From contig CAYTPV010000003.1 in the NCBI GenBank assembly GCA_964440115.1, positions 124,001 through 188,000 of the forward strand: DNA of 64,000 nucleotides. Reading direction: 5' to 3'. Below, in pieces: positions 8,392-17,363 of this stretch (positions are counted from its first letter, which is position 1; each line of letters begins with the position of its first letter). Origin of the DNA: JAEWWD01 sp964440115 (GTDB taxonomy: Bacteria > Bacillota > Clostridia > Christensenellales > CAG-138). The position numbers and the translations under genes are program-made. The notes under the pieces are model-generated. The model had not been told where the DNA came from. It saw nothing but the letters and a program-made list of their open reading frames with translations, and did not search any database.

Positions 8392-8736
8392 GTGGAAATG
8401 TCGGACTATGAGCACGGTTGGAAAGAGTTCGTAACCATCTGTATCAGCGGAAGCAAAATCGTCAGTACGGAGTACAACGCCAGAAACAGCAGCGGCTATA
8501 TTAAATCCTGGGATATGGCATATATGAAGAACATGTATGCGGTAAAGGGGACATACCCCAATCAGTACACGCGTGCATACGCCGCATCATTTTTGCAGTC
8601 ACAGGATGGAGAAAAAATCGACGGCGTTTCCGGAGCAACGCATTCCGGCGGCAATTTTGCAAAAATGACCGCCTTGCTTATGGAAAAAGCAAAAGTCGGA
8701 GATACCTCTATCGATGTAGTAAAATCAGGCAAGTAG
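8392..8736 (+). CDS. FMN-binding domain protein, 5'-truncated remnant
   Basis: A 114-residue FMN-binding domain of the kind that carries covalently bound flavin on the Thr of an SGAT motif (here DGVSGATHS near residue 78). Relatives in Clostridia are exported lipoproteins with an N-terminal signal and an acidic linker. Here the recognisable domain start (TALQDGYYTVEM) is already in frame before the GTG used as the first codon, but an in-frame TGA at 8353-8355 cuts it off. There is no signal peptide and no good ribosome site. The product, if made, would be cytoplasmic and unable to receive flavin by the usual extracellular route. I read it as a decayed gene, though expression from the GTG at 8392 is not excluded. 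Confidence 0.7.
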   Translation: MEMSDYEHGWKEFVTICISGSKIVSTEYNARNSSGYIKSWDMAYMKNMYAVKGTYPNQYTRAYAASFLQSQDGEKIDGVSGATHSGGNFAKMTALLMEKAKVGDTSIDVVKSGK

Positions 8737-8761
8737 CATAACCAATCCCACCATAACAGAG

Positions 8762-8786
8762 ACCGCCTGATACAGGCGGTTTCTTG
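8762..8786 (+). terminator. Terminator after the FMN-binding gene
   Basis: ACCGCCTG and CAGGCGGT form the stem around a short loop, followed by TTCTTG. Confidence 0.7.
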
Positions 8787-8848
8787 TGTATTGGAAAAAG
8801 ATACAGATATACCCCGCTGACATAAGCTGGCCCCCGATCAGAACCGTC

Positions 8849-9739
8849 TTATACCGGCAAAAACTCTTCCATATACGCCTCGACTTCGGCCCGCGACGCT
8901 TTCAACGGACCCGGCGTTTCCATTTTGAGCGAAACGGCAGCCGTCGCATATCGCAACGCATCGAACATGTTTTTCCGCAGGCGCTCGGTGATATACGCGG
9001 CGGTGGTCGTATCCCCCCGCCCGCTCCGACCGGAAAAGTTTCTCGATTTTACTGGCCATACCGCAAAATCATTGCCGTCGTATACCAGCATTTCGGTGTG
9101 GTGGGATACCATCACTTCTTTCGGACCCCAGCCATGAATCATTTTAGCAGCTTCATATCTATCCGAAAGTCCGGTCAGCACTTCGGCTTCGGCCGCGTCA
9201 GTTTTCAAATAAGTGACATACGGAAAATACTTCATCTTTTCCGGCCAGTCCTGGTAAACCATCTCGCCCGTTTCATCGGGGCATCTGAGCAAGCCCTGTA
9301 CATCCAAAGCGAGAGGGCCGCGCTTTGATAGCTCAATGATCAACGCCGGGTCGGTATCGCCGTACATCAAAGTGGCAAGCTGGTAAACCCTCGCAGTGGC
9401 ATCGCCGGGAATATCGTCTATTGTAAACGGGTCGGCCATGCTGATGGCTTCCGTGCGCCGCCGCTCCCTGTTGGGGGTGAAAAACGTGCTGCGCATGGCC
9501 ATGGTTTTCTTCGAAGGGCGATAGTACACATCCTCGGGCCCAAGAGGAAGATCGTCACACAGATCCTTGTCTTCGGGAGCGTATTTGGTGACGGCGCAAA
9601 CCTTGTTGCCTCCCGATACCGCGCTGCCTACGCTAAATCGAACCGGCCCGCCCATCGATGATGCCGTTGTGCCATCGTGATAAAGATGTTCGCTCTTATT
9701 GGGACATCCGAAAATCATAATATCATATTGCTTTGTCAC
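8849..9739 (-). CDS. PfkB-family carbohydrate kinase
   Basis: A 296-residue sugar or nucleoside kinase of the ribokinase fold. The N-terminal half has the GGPVRFSVGSAVSGG glycine-rich substrate region. The C-terminal signature that normally reads DTTGAGD is RSGRGDTT here, so the catalytic Asp is kept but the anion-hole Ala is Arg. The best start is a GTG at 9739 with GGAG eight bases upstream; an in-frame ATG at 9781 lacks a site and would overlap the preceding frame. The GTG overlaps the stop of a small upstream frame as GTGA, suggesting translational coupling. The substrate cannot be inferred, and no pathway genes are beside it. Confidence 0.82.
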   Translation of the reverse strand: MTKQYDIMIFGCPNKSEHLYHDGTTASSMGGPVRFSVGSAVSGGNKVCAVTKYAPEDKDLCDDLPLGPEDVYYRPSKKTMAMRSTFFTPNRERRRTEAISMADPFTIDDIPGDATARVYQLATLMYGDTDPALIIELSKRGPLALDVQGLLRCPDETGEMVYQDWPEKMKYFPYVTYLKTDAAEAEVLTGLSDRYEAAKMIHGWGPKEVMVSHHTEMLVYDGNDFAVWPVKSRNFSGRSGRGDTTTAAYITERLRKNMFDALRYATAAVSLKMETPGPLKASRAEVEAYMEEFLPV

Positions 9740-9933
9740 TTTTCGATCTCCTTGATTAGAATGAGTTTTGCTGCTGCACATTGATCCATCGCGATACTGA
9801 ATGGTTCGGAGAAGGTTATCGTGTCGAATATGGCAAAGGGTATTTGTATATCGGTTAGAAACTCTATAGACGCCTTATCTTTGGTGTGCTGCACATGATA
9901 CGTACTAAGTAAGAAACGGTTTGTCGCGGACAT
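9736..9933 (-). CDS. Small open frame coupled to the PfkB kinase, unrecognised
   Basis: A 65-codon frame whose TGA overlaps the GTG start of the kinase. I do not recognise the product. It has no clear ribosome site and no membrane segment. The tight coupling suggests it is the remaining 3' end of a former upstream gene of the kinase operon rather than a complete gene. Confidence 0.3.
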   Translation of the reverse strand: MSATNRFLLSTYHVQHTKDKASIEFLTDIQIPFAIFDTITFSEPFSIAMDQCAAAKLILIKEIEK

Positions 9934-10043
9934 TCAAAAAAGCACTGCAATTGATAGTATAAGGAAATAGACTTGTTTTATCAAGAACTGGCTATAAGAT
10001 GGCGCATGAAATTCTTCACTCACCTTTTTTCGTTGTAAAGCAC

Positions 10044-10075
10044 AAAGCGCGGCACTTATGCTGGTGCCGCGCTTT
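10044..10075 (-). terminator. Terminator of the sortase-anchored protein gene
   Basis: AAAGCGCGGCAC and GTGCCGCGCTTT form a perfect 12-bp stem about 20 bases beyond the stop; on the minus strand it is followed by GTGCTTTAC. Confidence 0.7.
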
Positions 10076-10094
10076 ATACTGTGTTTGTTTATTC

Positions 10095-11744
10095 CTATAT
10101 ACGTCTTTTCTTATACGTCGCCGCCCCCATGCCAAACATAACAGCAAGGGAAATCAGAATGAATGCGAGCGGATTTGAACTGTCGCCGGTTTTAGGGATA
10201 TCCGTCAAGGCATAGTCCGGGGTATAGAGCATTTGCCCATTCACCAGCATGAACGGTGAAAGCTCATATAGGGGACCGAATTTCACATTGCCGTCCGCCC
10301 CAGCCGTGGCATTAAAGTATTCAAACGTACCATCCGCTTTTTTATGGACCAGCGTGATTGTTTGCCCAGCATAACCGCTATCCAGGTCGAAGGTGAGGTA
10401 CATGCCGCTGCCGGTGGAGCTTTTACCGCTTTGCAGGGAGATATCGTACACACCGAGGATATCGCTCTGATCGGCAACCATGAGCAGGGCGTTGTAATCG
10501 CTGCCGCTGGTGAGCGTTTGCGTGAGCAGCAGATCATTACTCCGAAGGCCCTTGCCGCTGAGCCAGATATTGGCGTTGGCCTTACTGGGATCGTTATACA
10601 CGGTAGTACTGGTGGGCGAAGTATGACCGCCGCCGCTGGCGTTTTTCTCAAAATTTGCTGTGACAGTGATATGATCCATTACGTTCGCGTCTGTCCTGGT
10701 GGCAGTTGTGATACCGTCGCTCCAGGATACGAAATGATAACCGGCATTCGGAACCGCGGTCACAGCAGTGCCGCTTTCGCCGGAGTTGACAGTCTGAGGG
10801 GATACCCCGGTGATCGTACCGTTAGCTCCTGCGGCGGTATAGGTGAGGGTATAGGTGACGAGGGGCTTTATTTCCACATAGGCGTCAGAGGCTGCCCAAA
10901 CGTATGCCGCCGTTGTGCTTGGCGTAAACGTGCCGTCGCTTGCTGTGCGCCATTGATAGCTGGTATAGTCCGTCAAAACAGGCGCTATGTTCGTGGCTTT
11001 GCTGCCTTTGACGACTACTGTACCGCTGGGAATAATGAGCTGGCTGTGGTTGCAGTAGATTGCCTCGTTGCTTCCGGTGCTCTCCACAGTGCCGCCGGTG
11101 AGCGTCACGTTGCCGCTGGAGAGGATGGCATGGTAGCTGGTGCCTTTCGCCGTGCCGCCCGATACGGCCACGCCGCCGGTGCCTGTGGAATTTATTCCGC
11201 CGCTAGCACCTGTTACTGTGCCGCCGGAGACGGTCACTTTCCCGTTGCCGCTGTTATCGATTGCGTAGGTCACGGTGCTGTCGCTGCTCACAGTACCGCC
11301 GGCTATTTCAAGGACATCCATGCCTTCCGCCCCACCGCTAATGACAAAGGTTGTCGTATTGCTGGTGACGGCGGCCTTGCCGTTGACGAGTATTTTGCCG
11401 TTGCCGTTGCTTACAATCGAAATGGAATCTGTTGTTATAGTGCCCCCACCGGTGGTGCTGCTGTCGGTGATGGTCAGTGTGCCGGTGCCTTTATATTCTA
11501 TAGCTGTTGCGGAGTAACTTAGCGTACAGCCATTCAAATCGATGGTGAAGGATTTGTCGCCAGTAATGGTAAGTTTGCCTGTGAGGGAAATATTCTTGCC
11601 CAGGGTAATCGTGCCGTTTTCAGCGACATTCGCAATGGCGTTGATCAACTCCTCTTCGGGCGTTGTAACCGCCAGCGCCGCCGAGGGCAGCAGAGCCAAT
11701 ACCATGCACAGGGTAAGGAGTGCGCATAAAAACCGTTTTGACAT
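10095..11744 (-). CDS. Sortase-anchored surface protein with beta-helix-like and InlB-type repeats
   Basis: A 549-residue exported protein. It has a signal peptide (FLCALLTLCMVLALLPS, cut after ALA) and a long Gly/Thr/Ser-rich region at about 40-265 with short SGGTV-type repeats like a right-handed beta helix. An InlB B-type repeat with YTLTYTAAGANGTITG and GYHFVSWSDG lies near 300-365, then a globular region, and finally IPKTGD, a hydrophobic helix and KKRRI. The last part is an LPXTG-like sorting signal with Ile in first place, so the protein should be coupled to the cell wall by a sortase. The upstream TTG sits only two bases after the AGGAG, so the ATG at 11744 is taken as start. The role could be adhesion or glycan binding. 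Confidence 0.83.
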   Translation of the reverse strand: MSKRFLCALLTLCMVLALLPSAALAVTTPEEELINAIANVAENGTITLGKNISLTGKLTITGDKSFTIDLNGCTLSYSATAIEYKGTGTLTITDSSTTGGGTITTDSISIVSNGNGKILVNGKAAVTSNTTTFVISGGAEGMDVLEIAGGTVSSDSTVTYAIDNSGNGKVTVSGGTVTGASGGINSTGTGGVAVSGGTAKGTSYHAILSSGNVTLTGGTVESTGSNEAIYCNHSQLIIPSGTVVVKGSKATNIAPVLTDYTSYQWRTASDGTFTPSTTAAYVWAASDAYVEIKPLVTYTLTYTAAGANGTITGVSPQTVNSGESGTAVTAVPNAGYHFVSWSDGITTATRTDANVMDHITVTANFEKNASGGGHTSPTSTTVYNDPSKANANIWLSGKGLRSNDLLLTQTLTSGSDYNALLMVADQSDILGVYDISLQSGKSSTGSGMYLTFDLDSGYAGQTITLVHKKADGTFEYFNATAGADGNVKFGPLYELSPFMLVNGQMLYTPDYALTDIPKTGDSSNPLAFILISLAVMFGMGAATYKKRRI

Positions 11745-11922
11745 GCTGTTCAACTCTCCTTTTCGGTATAAGATACGGCCCGTCCGCTTTCATGATAAAC
11801 TCCGGATGGGTAAGGCATTCGCGCTACTAGTATAGCAGGTATGCGTGCCGGAAACCGTTTTGCGCGCGAACGGTAGCAGTCTTTGTTGTAGACGGTATCG
11901 AAGCTGGATCAAATTGCACAAA

Positions 11923-11971
11923 AATCATCCCGCTCTCTACGCACGGCATGTGCGAAGGAAGCGGGATGATT
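11923..11971 (-). terminator. Terminator of the zinc-ribbon protein gene
   Basis: A perfect 12-bp stem (AATCATCCCGCT with AGCGGGATGATT) around a 25-base loop. On the minus strand it is followed by TTTGTG. Confidence 0.65.
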
Positions 11972-11982
11972 CACACAGTTTG

Positions 11983-12624
11983 TTATTCTTCCATTACAAA
12001 GGGTTCTTTGCGGATGATGCACTTCAAAAGCTGGCCTATGCCATTCATATTGTCTTGATAGCCTTTGAAATTGAGGTGGTAAGGTACGACGCAGCCAATT
12101 TCCATCTCCGGCCAGTAGGGGTCCTTGGTTTTGAGCTTGATGGTAAAGCTGGCGTCCCTTCCCGACGATACCAAAATATTGCCCGCCACGCTAAGGAATG
12201 TCTTGGTGTTGGTCGGCTCCGCCGTTTGATCATCATCCAGCTTCTTTTTTTCAAGGAACAGTTCGTAGCCGGTGAGCTGGTCGTAGCTTAATACGATGGG
12301 GTTTTGCTGGCAGTTCATGTCTCTGTAGCCAATGGCCAGGAGCCTTTTCTCCTCGTCGGCATATACATCCAGAAATCCGTTGAATGTGAACTTGTGCGTA
12401 TAGTTCATGGTGGCGAACAGTGCAGCCTGCCCCTCGCGGTAGGCAAAATGCTTTTTAATAAAGTCCACGCTGGCCTTTTTGACTGCATCCTTAGGCATAC
12501 AGATCTTGTGGGCGCATGTCTGGCAAAGCTCCTGCCCGCCATCGATCTTGGTCTTAAACAGCCCTGTTACCTCGCCGCCGCAGATTGGGCAGGGTACTTT
12601 TTCCTTTTTTCCGAACAAACCCAT
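11983..12624 (-). CDS. Zinc-ribbon protein, DUF4428-like
   Basis: A 213-residue soluble protein. An N-terminal four-cysteine ribbon (CPICGG near residue 12 and CQTCAHK near 34) follows the short basic leader MGLFGKKEK. The remainder is a mixed alpha/beta region ending in a segment rich in acidic residues. Proteins of this type are found in Clostridia, often annotated DUF4428, with no known function. AAGGAGG seven bases upstream supports the ATG at 12624; the longer frame from 12687 has no ribosome site. It lies between terminators and appears monocistronic. Confidence 0.75.
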   Translation of the reverse strand: MGLFGKKEKVPCPICGGEVTGLFKTKIDGGQELCQTCAHKICMPKDAVKKASVDFIKKHFAYREGQAALFATMNYTHKFTFNGFLDVYADEEKRLLAIGYRDMNCQQNPIVLSYDQLTGYELFLEKKKLDDDQTAEPTNTKTFLSVAGNILVSSGRDASFTIKLKTKDPYWPEMEIGCVVPYHLNFKGYQDNMNGIGQLLKCIIRKEPFVMEE

Positions 12625-12696
12625 TTTCTTTCCTCCTTGTATGTTTATTTTCAAGCGACCGCTTTTTTTGTTATAACGGCAGTCCATGTAAATACA

Positions 12697-12739
12697 ATGA
12701 AACAGGCGGACAATCTCTTGAGATGTCCGCCTGTTTCAT
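12697..12739 (-). terminator. Terminator of the lipoprotein gene
   Basis: A perfect 16-bp stem (ATGAAACAGGCGGACA with its complement at 12724-12739) lies nine bases beyond the lipoprotein stop codon. Confidence 0.75.
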
Positions 12740-12747
12740 CATAAGTT

Positions 12748-13608
12748 TTATCCCAGCGTGATGCTGTCGATGACTGCCTGTGCGTTCTGTTCCAATGCGG
12801 AACCGGCGTCTGTGCCAAACGAGAGATTGATAACGCTTACCTGACCCTCAGCCGGGAAGTAGTACACCATCAAAACCGTCACAGCTGTGCCGCTTGCGGT
12901 CTGTCCGCTGATTTTGGCCATGGCGGCAGTACCGCCGCCCAGGGACATTTCGTTGGTGAAATCAGAAATGGTTACATTGCTCATATTGTTATTGTCGGCG
13001 CGTTCGAAGAAGAAGTCCTCCGTAATGGCCGCGGGGGTATCCGATGTCTCCTGCAGATCGCTGATGGAAACGGACGAGCCCTCTCCCTTAAACAGATAGA
13101 AGCCTTCGGGCGCATCCGCAACCGGCTGCATATCGGCAGGAAGGGAAATGGTGATACCACCGACCGATTGTGCGACAAGTTCTACAGCGGCCGCTTCGTT
13201 GGGAACAGATACCTTCTCTTTGAGGGCGCCATTTAGACCATCGAGCACCATCTGCATGGAGGATAAAACGCCGGGCATATCAACGCCCTCGTCTTTCTTG
13301 GGCGGCTCTGCGACCAATGCGCGGCAGGCTTCTATGGCCGCGTTCGCAGCATTGAGTTCCTCAGCAACTGCCTGGTCTTCGAGCCAGCCATTCTTTTCAG
13401 CCAGAGCAGCAACTTCGTTATAGGCCGTTACCATATCGTTGCCTATTTGACCAATCTGAATGATTTCGGGAGATTCCGCAGTGTAGTCGCCCGTGGTTTG
13501 CGCTGCTGAAGCGGTTGGAGCGGACGCAGCAGGAGCCTCGGCTCCGCCGCAGGCGGTTATTGAAAAAGCCAATCCCAAAACAAGTACGAAAGCCAGTAAT
13601 TTTTTCAT
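12748..13608 (-). CDS. Lipoprotein of unknown function
   Basis: A 286-residue exported lipoprotein. The signal peptide ends in the lipobox SITACGG with Cys at residue 20, then a low-complexity Ala/Ser/Thr linker to about residue 42. A helical region at about 45-145 and a C-terminal beta-rich domain with YYFPAEGQVSVINLSFG follow. The latter resembles the PsbP/MOG1-like fold seen in bacterial lipoproteins that buffer stress, but I do not recognise the family with certainty. AGGAG lies seven bases before the ATG. It has a strong terminator and is divergent from the LytTR regulator gene. Confidence 0.75.
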   Translation of the reverse strand: MKKLLAFVLVLGLAFSITACGGAEAPAASAPTASAAQTTGDYTAESPEIIQIGQIGNDMVTAYNEVAALAEKNGWLEDQAVAEELNAANAAIEACRALVAEPPKKDEGVDMPGVLSSMQMVLDGLNGALKEKVSVPNEAAAVELVAQSVGGITISLPADMQPVADAPEGFYLFKGEGSSVSISDLQETSDTPAAITEDFFFERADNNNMSNVTISDFTNEMSLGGGTAAMAKISGQTASGTAVTVLMVYYFPAEGQVSVINLSFGTDAGSALEQNAQAVIDSITLG

Positions 13609-13902
13609 GATATTCTCCTTTCAAAAAGACCGATCCTATGGTGATGCAGCAGAAAGCCGTATCAATCATTGCCCAAAGAGCAAACAAAACCAAGCGTATA
13701 CAGGCGTTTTCATAGCTTCTGCGCTTGGCAACGAACCAAACAAAATCATAGCAGATATGCGTGGATTGAACCGTTCCTTGCACAAAAGGTAGCGGATATT
13801 GACACAAACGGTAAGTAAGTGTTGGATTATATATGAAATGAGTGTTAAAATAAAGTGGTTTGTGCTAAATGATTCAGGAAAACGCGTTGGAGATAATACA
13901 AA
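13609..13902. other. Divergent intergenic region between lipoprotein and LytTR regulator
   Basis: A 294-base spacer. A weak rightward promoter (TTGGAT, 18 bases, TAAAAT, about 13824-13853) precedes the regulator gene. No paired direct repeats typical of LytTR binding were found by eye. Confidence 0.3.
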
Positions 13903-14625
13903 ATGCGCATCGCCATTTGCGACGATCATGCACTTGAACTTAATAAGCTCTCAATGATTCTTGGCAGCTATCGGAACGTAACAAAAACCAGTTTTACATA
14001 TAAAACATATTTGGATGGCCTTTCGCTGCTGGAGGATGCTCGCAAAGGATGCTTTGATCTTCTGATACTGGATATCATGATGCCATTGGTAAATGGCATG
14101 CAGGTTGCGCAGGAAATACGGGATTTCGATGATACAATACAAATTGCTTTTTTAACCTCATCAGCGGAATATGCGGTGGAGAGCTATTCTGTTGATGCGG
14201 CTGCCTATATATTGAAACCCGTTTCCAAGGAAAGCCTATTTCCTGTTCTTGACAAGCTGTTCCTGAACGCGCAAAAACGCAAGGAAGGCCTGTTAATCAA
14301 GACACAAAACGGAATGTGCCATGTATTATACTCCCGGCTTGTTTGTGTGGAAGTCATGAACAGGACATTATGCTTTCATATGACCGACGGCAGTATCAAA
14401 GAAATGAATGCGCCGCTTTCTGAGTACGAGGATGCCATTTTGTCGCGGCCGGAATTTATCAAAGTACACCGGGCGTTTATTGTAAATCTGATGCAGATTC
14501 AAGAACTGCGCAATTCTGACCTGCTGACATTTACAGGCAGCGTCGTCCCGGTGTCACGGCGGCTTAGCACTCAGGTGCGCAAAGCCTATGCCGACAATTT
14601 GTTTGCGGAGAAAGGATTGGATTAG
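13903..14625 (+). CDS. LytTR-family response regulator
   Basis: A 240-residue two-component regulator of the AgrA/LytR type. The receiver domain (1-120) shows the acidic pair in ICDDH, the phosphoacceptor Asp in LLILDIMMPLVNG near residue 56, the Thr/Ser switch in LTSSAE and the Lys in ILKPVS near 107. The C-terminal LytTR DNA-binding domain (about 135-235) has the typical FIKVHRAFIVNLMQI segment. It is transcribed with the downstream GHKL kinase, whose GTG overlaps its stop. Such pairs often answer peptide signals and control surface or bacteriocin genes, but no peptide precursor gene is visible here. Base composition is AT-rich compared with neighbours. Confidence 0.9.
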   Translation: MRIAICDDHALELNKLSMILGSYRNVTKTSFTYKTYLDGLSLLEDARKGCFDLLILDIMMPLVNGMQVAQEIRDFDDTIQIAFLTSSAEYAVESYSVDAAAYILKPVSKESLFPVLDKLFLNAQKRKEGLLIKTQNGMCHVLYSRLVCVEVMNRTLCFHMTDGSIKEMNAPLSEYEDAILSRPEFIKVHRAFIVNLMQIQELRNSDLLTFTGSVVPVSRRLSTQVRKAYADNLFAEKGLD

Positions 14626-15896
14626 TGACTGAAATTACGGCGCTGCTGATACTGTTATATGGTGTATTGCTTTCTGTCAATTTTGCGGGCAGTATTGCCT
14701 CTGCTAAGGAACTTAGGATTTTGGCGGCTATGTGCTTAATTGTTTCGATGGTACAGTTAGTAAGCTACTGGTCCTGGGGCTATGATATGACCACGAAGCT
14801 GTATCCGCTGATGGTTCATCTCCCAAACGTACTCATGTTGGTGTTGGTGTTAAAAAGACCGTGGGGCGTATCAATCGTGAGTGTACTGACGGCATATTTT
14901 TGTTGTCAGCTTCCTCGTTGGGTCGGTACAATGGCGCTTGAGCTATGGGGAACCAGCCTTGCCTATCAGGTGGGGTATATCATTTCAATTTTCCCGATAT
15001 TTTTCCTGCTGCAGCGATACTTTGCCAAGGCGGCGTATCAGGCGATGACCTACTCAAATCGCTCGCTATATTTGTTTGGATGTCTGCCGCTCTTTTATTA
15101 TGTATTTAATTATGTTACCACCATATACACAAAGTCCCTGTACGATGGAAGTCGCATGGTAAGCGAATTTTTGCCTGCCGCGATGGCTTTGTTTTATGTT
15201 ATGTTTGTTTCTCTATACCATAACGAAGCAATGCGGATGAGCCAATTGAAACTTGACAATGCGTTGTTGGCCAAACAATCCGAACATGCTAAAAATGAGA
15301 TACTTGCGCTGCAAAAAGCGCGGGAACAGATTGCTGTTTATCAGCATGACATGCGCCATCATTTATCGCTGATTGGCAATTGGATCGACACCGGAGAGAT
15401 TGATAAAGTCAGCGAATACATTCGCCAGACACAGGTGGATATCGATAGTATTGTTCCAGTAAGGTATTGCGAAAATCATGCAGTCAATCTCATATTGTCT
15501 TCTTTTGTTGCAAAAGCAAAGGAGCGGGACGTAACCCTGTATGTTGAAGCAAGTATACCTGAAGTTCTTCATTTTTCGGAGACTGAACTCTGTACTTTGC
15601 TTTCAAACGGTTTGGAGAATGCAATTTCTGCTGCGGCAGAGGTTGACACGCAGCAGAGGAAAGTAACCTTCAGCTGCCAGCCGCACAAGGGGAAATTGTT
15701 GATTCATATCAAAAATCCATATCAGGGCACGATCAACATGCAAGCCGGATTGCCCCAAAGTACCCGCCCCGGCCATGGATTTGGAACTAAGAGCATCAAA
15801 ATGATAGCCGAGCGGCACAACGGGTACTTCTCATTTGAGGCCAGGGAAGACCAGTTTACGTTGAAGGTTGTGCTCCCGTTTCCGACAATTGCGTAG
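14625..15896 (+). CDS. GHKL-type membrane sensor histidine kinase (AgrC-like)
   Basis: A 423-residue kinase with six or so membrane helices in the first 200 residues, a coiled segment (SEHAKNEILALQKA), the phosphoacceptor YQHDMRHHLSLI near residue 245, and a GHKL ATPase domain with ENAISAA and GHGFGTKSIKM near 395. It should phosphorylate the LytTR regulator encoded just upstream. The start is a GTG overlapping the TAG of that gene (TAGTG), so the two are translationally coupled. The membrane part is the likely ligand sensor, as in peptide-sensing AgrC proteins, but the signal is unknown. Confidence 0.9.
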   Translation: MTEITALLILLYGVLLSVNFAGSIASAKELRILAAMCLIVSMVQLVSYWSWGYDMTTKLYPLMVHLPNVLMLVLVLKRPWGVSIVSVLTAYFCCQLPRWVGTMALELWGTSLAYQVGYIISIFPIFFLLQRYFAKAAYQAMTYSNRSLYLFGCLPLFYYVFNYVTTIYTKSLYDGSRMVSEFLPAAMALFYVMFVSLYHNEAMRMSQLKLDNALLAKQSEHAKNEILALQKAREQIAVYQHDMRHHLSLIGNWIDTGEIDKVSEYIRQTQVDIDSIVPVRYCENHAVNLILSSFVAKAKERDVTLYVEASIPEVLHFSETELCTLLSNGLENAISAAAEVDTQQRKVTFSCQPHKGKLLIHIKNPYQGTINMQAGLPQSTRPGHGFGTKSIKMIAERHNGYFSFEAREDQFTLKVVLPFPTIA

Positions 15897-15949
15897 GAGC
15901 GTAGTCCAAACCTAAATATATCGTCTTGCCACCAGACGGTTATACCCAA

Positions 15950-15985
15950 AGAGCGGGAGGCCGGCCAAATATCGCTTCCCGCTCT
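15950..15985. terminator. Terminator between convergent kinase and beta-propeller genes
   Basis: AGAGCGGGAG and CTTCCCGCTCT form a near-perfect stem in the gap between two convergent genes; it can serve both directions. Confidence 0.6.
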
Positions 15986-15992
15986 AATACGA

Positions 15993-17363
15993 TTACCTGA
16001 AAGGCGTTCTGTCCCGCAAGCGAAATCCACCGCCCCGCAGCAGCACCCTTGCAAGGTCCGCGAGAGATCCGATTACCTCCGCCGCGGCCTCATCTTTCTG
16101 CGCCGCCGCGCAGAGCAGATCTTCCGCCAGCCTTACCTTCTTTTCAACCGTTATGGATGGATCATCCGATATTTCACCCAGTGTTCTGCATAAAAAGTAG
16201 CTCAGGCAGCGCGCCATGCGGGCTTGGGCCTCCAACAATTGTATAACGTGAGTCTGAAAAGCTTGCCGCTGGCTGCCGCTTGCGATGGGGCATCCGACAG
16301 CCTCCCAGCTTGTTCCTGTGAACTTCATGACCGATACGTTTCCATCGTTTGCGTAATCATGGTAGGCGATATACGGCGTGTTATTCCGATCGATGGCGAT
16401 GATCGTATCCGATACCCCATCCGCTGAAAAACCCGGCATTCCTACATTCGTCCAACTTGATCCATTGAACGCCATCACGGTTGCCCTTACCTGATACGCC
16501 ACGTCCGCATATCCCACATACGGAATATTGTTGCTGCCTATGGCGATGGATGTAAAGAGCACCTCGCCAGCTGAAAAACCGGGAGTTCCCACCGTCACCC
16601 AGCTTGTGCCGTTGTATCGCATGACAGTGGCCTTGTAGCTGTTTGCGCTATCCTGAAAGGCGACATACGGTATGTTATTTGTGTCTGTAGCGATTGTCAT
16701 ATAGTTTACGCCGCCCGCCGTAAACCCGGGACTCCCTACGGTTACCCAGCTTGTGCCGTTGAATTTCATGACGGTTGCTCTGTAATTATACGCGAAATCT
16801 TCGTACGAGACATACGGCGTATTGTTCCGGTCGATGGCGATGGAAGTGAATAGGGCGTAACTTGCAGAGAACCCGGCGTTCCCTACCACAACCCAGCTTG
16901 TGCCGTTAAACTTCATCACGGTGGCTTTAAAGGTTGTGCCAATTTCCCCGTCGAATGCGACATACGGTACGTTGTTGCGATCGATCGCGATGGATACATA
17001 GGCCACTACACCCGCTGAAAAACCGGGGATGCCTACTGTTACCCAGTTCGTGCCGTTAAACTTCATAGCGGTCGCCCTGTTGCCATATGCGCTGTCCTGA
17101 TAGGCGACATATGGTACGTTGTTGCCGTCGATGGCCATGGATATATAGGCTGCCGCCCCCGCGGAGAAACCCGCAGTTCCTACCAATGTCCAGGCCGTGC
17201 CGTTAAATCTGTATGCCGTGACCCTATTCCCGTTCCCGGTATCCGCAAAGGCGACATACGGCGTATTGTTGCTGTCTATCGCGAGACCTACGGCGCCCGT
17301 ATCGCTTGCGGAAGGCAGAATTGCCCCCGCAGTTTCCCGTGTATGTATCAATTTATTGCGCAT
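15993..17363 (-). CDS. Seven-repeat beta-propeller protein
   Basis: A 456-residue protein with seven tandem units of about 46-48 residues between residues 20 and 360. Each follows the pattern AID-x-NN-x-PYVAF, then RATVMKFNGTSWVTVG and PGFSAG, which fits one seven-bladed propeller. The units differ from each other at the DNA level, so this is an old duplication. After the propeller a helical tail of about 95 residues follows (MARCLSYFLCRTLGEI and LADLARVLLRGGG). No signal peptide is evident. The ATG at 17363 has GAGGG seven bases upstream and is preferred to 17405. Function is unknown; propellers of this kind bind ligands or proteins. The tail may be a separate interaction module. Confidence 0.8.
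   Translation of the reverse strand: MRNKLIHTRETAGAILPSASDTGAVGLAIDSNNTPYVAFADTGNGNRVTAYRFNGTAWTLVGTAGFSAGAAAYISMAIDGNNVPYVAYQDSAYGNRATAMKFNGTNWVTVGIPGFSAGVVAYVSIAIDRNNVPYVAFDGEIGTTFKATVMKFNGTSWVVVGNAGFSASYALFTSIAIDRNNTPYVSYEDFAYNYRATVMKFNGTSWVTVGSPGFTAGGVNYMTIATDTNNIPYVAFQDSANSYKATVMRYNGTSWVTVGTPGFSAGEVLFTSIAIGSNNIPYVGYADVAYQVRATVMAFNGSSWTNVGMPGFSADGVSDTIIAIDRNNTPYIAYHDYANDGNVSVMKFTGTSWEAVGCPIASGSQRQAFQTHVIQLLEAQARMARCLSYFLCRTLGEISDDPSITVEKKVRLAEDLLCAAAQKDEAAAEVIGSLADLARVLLRGGGFRLRDRTPFR

Noticed and set aside
10344..11522. A 392-codon rightward open frame
   Set aside because: It is the antisense of the repetitive Gly/Thr-rich part of the sortase-anchored protein; repeats keep the opposite strand open.
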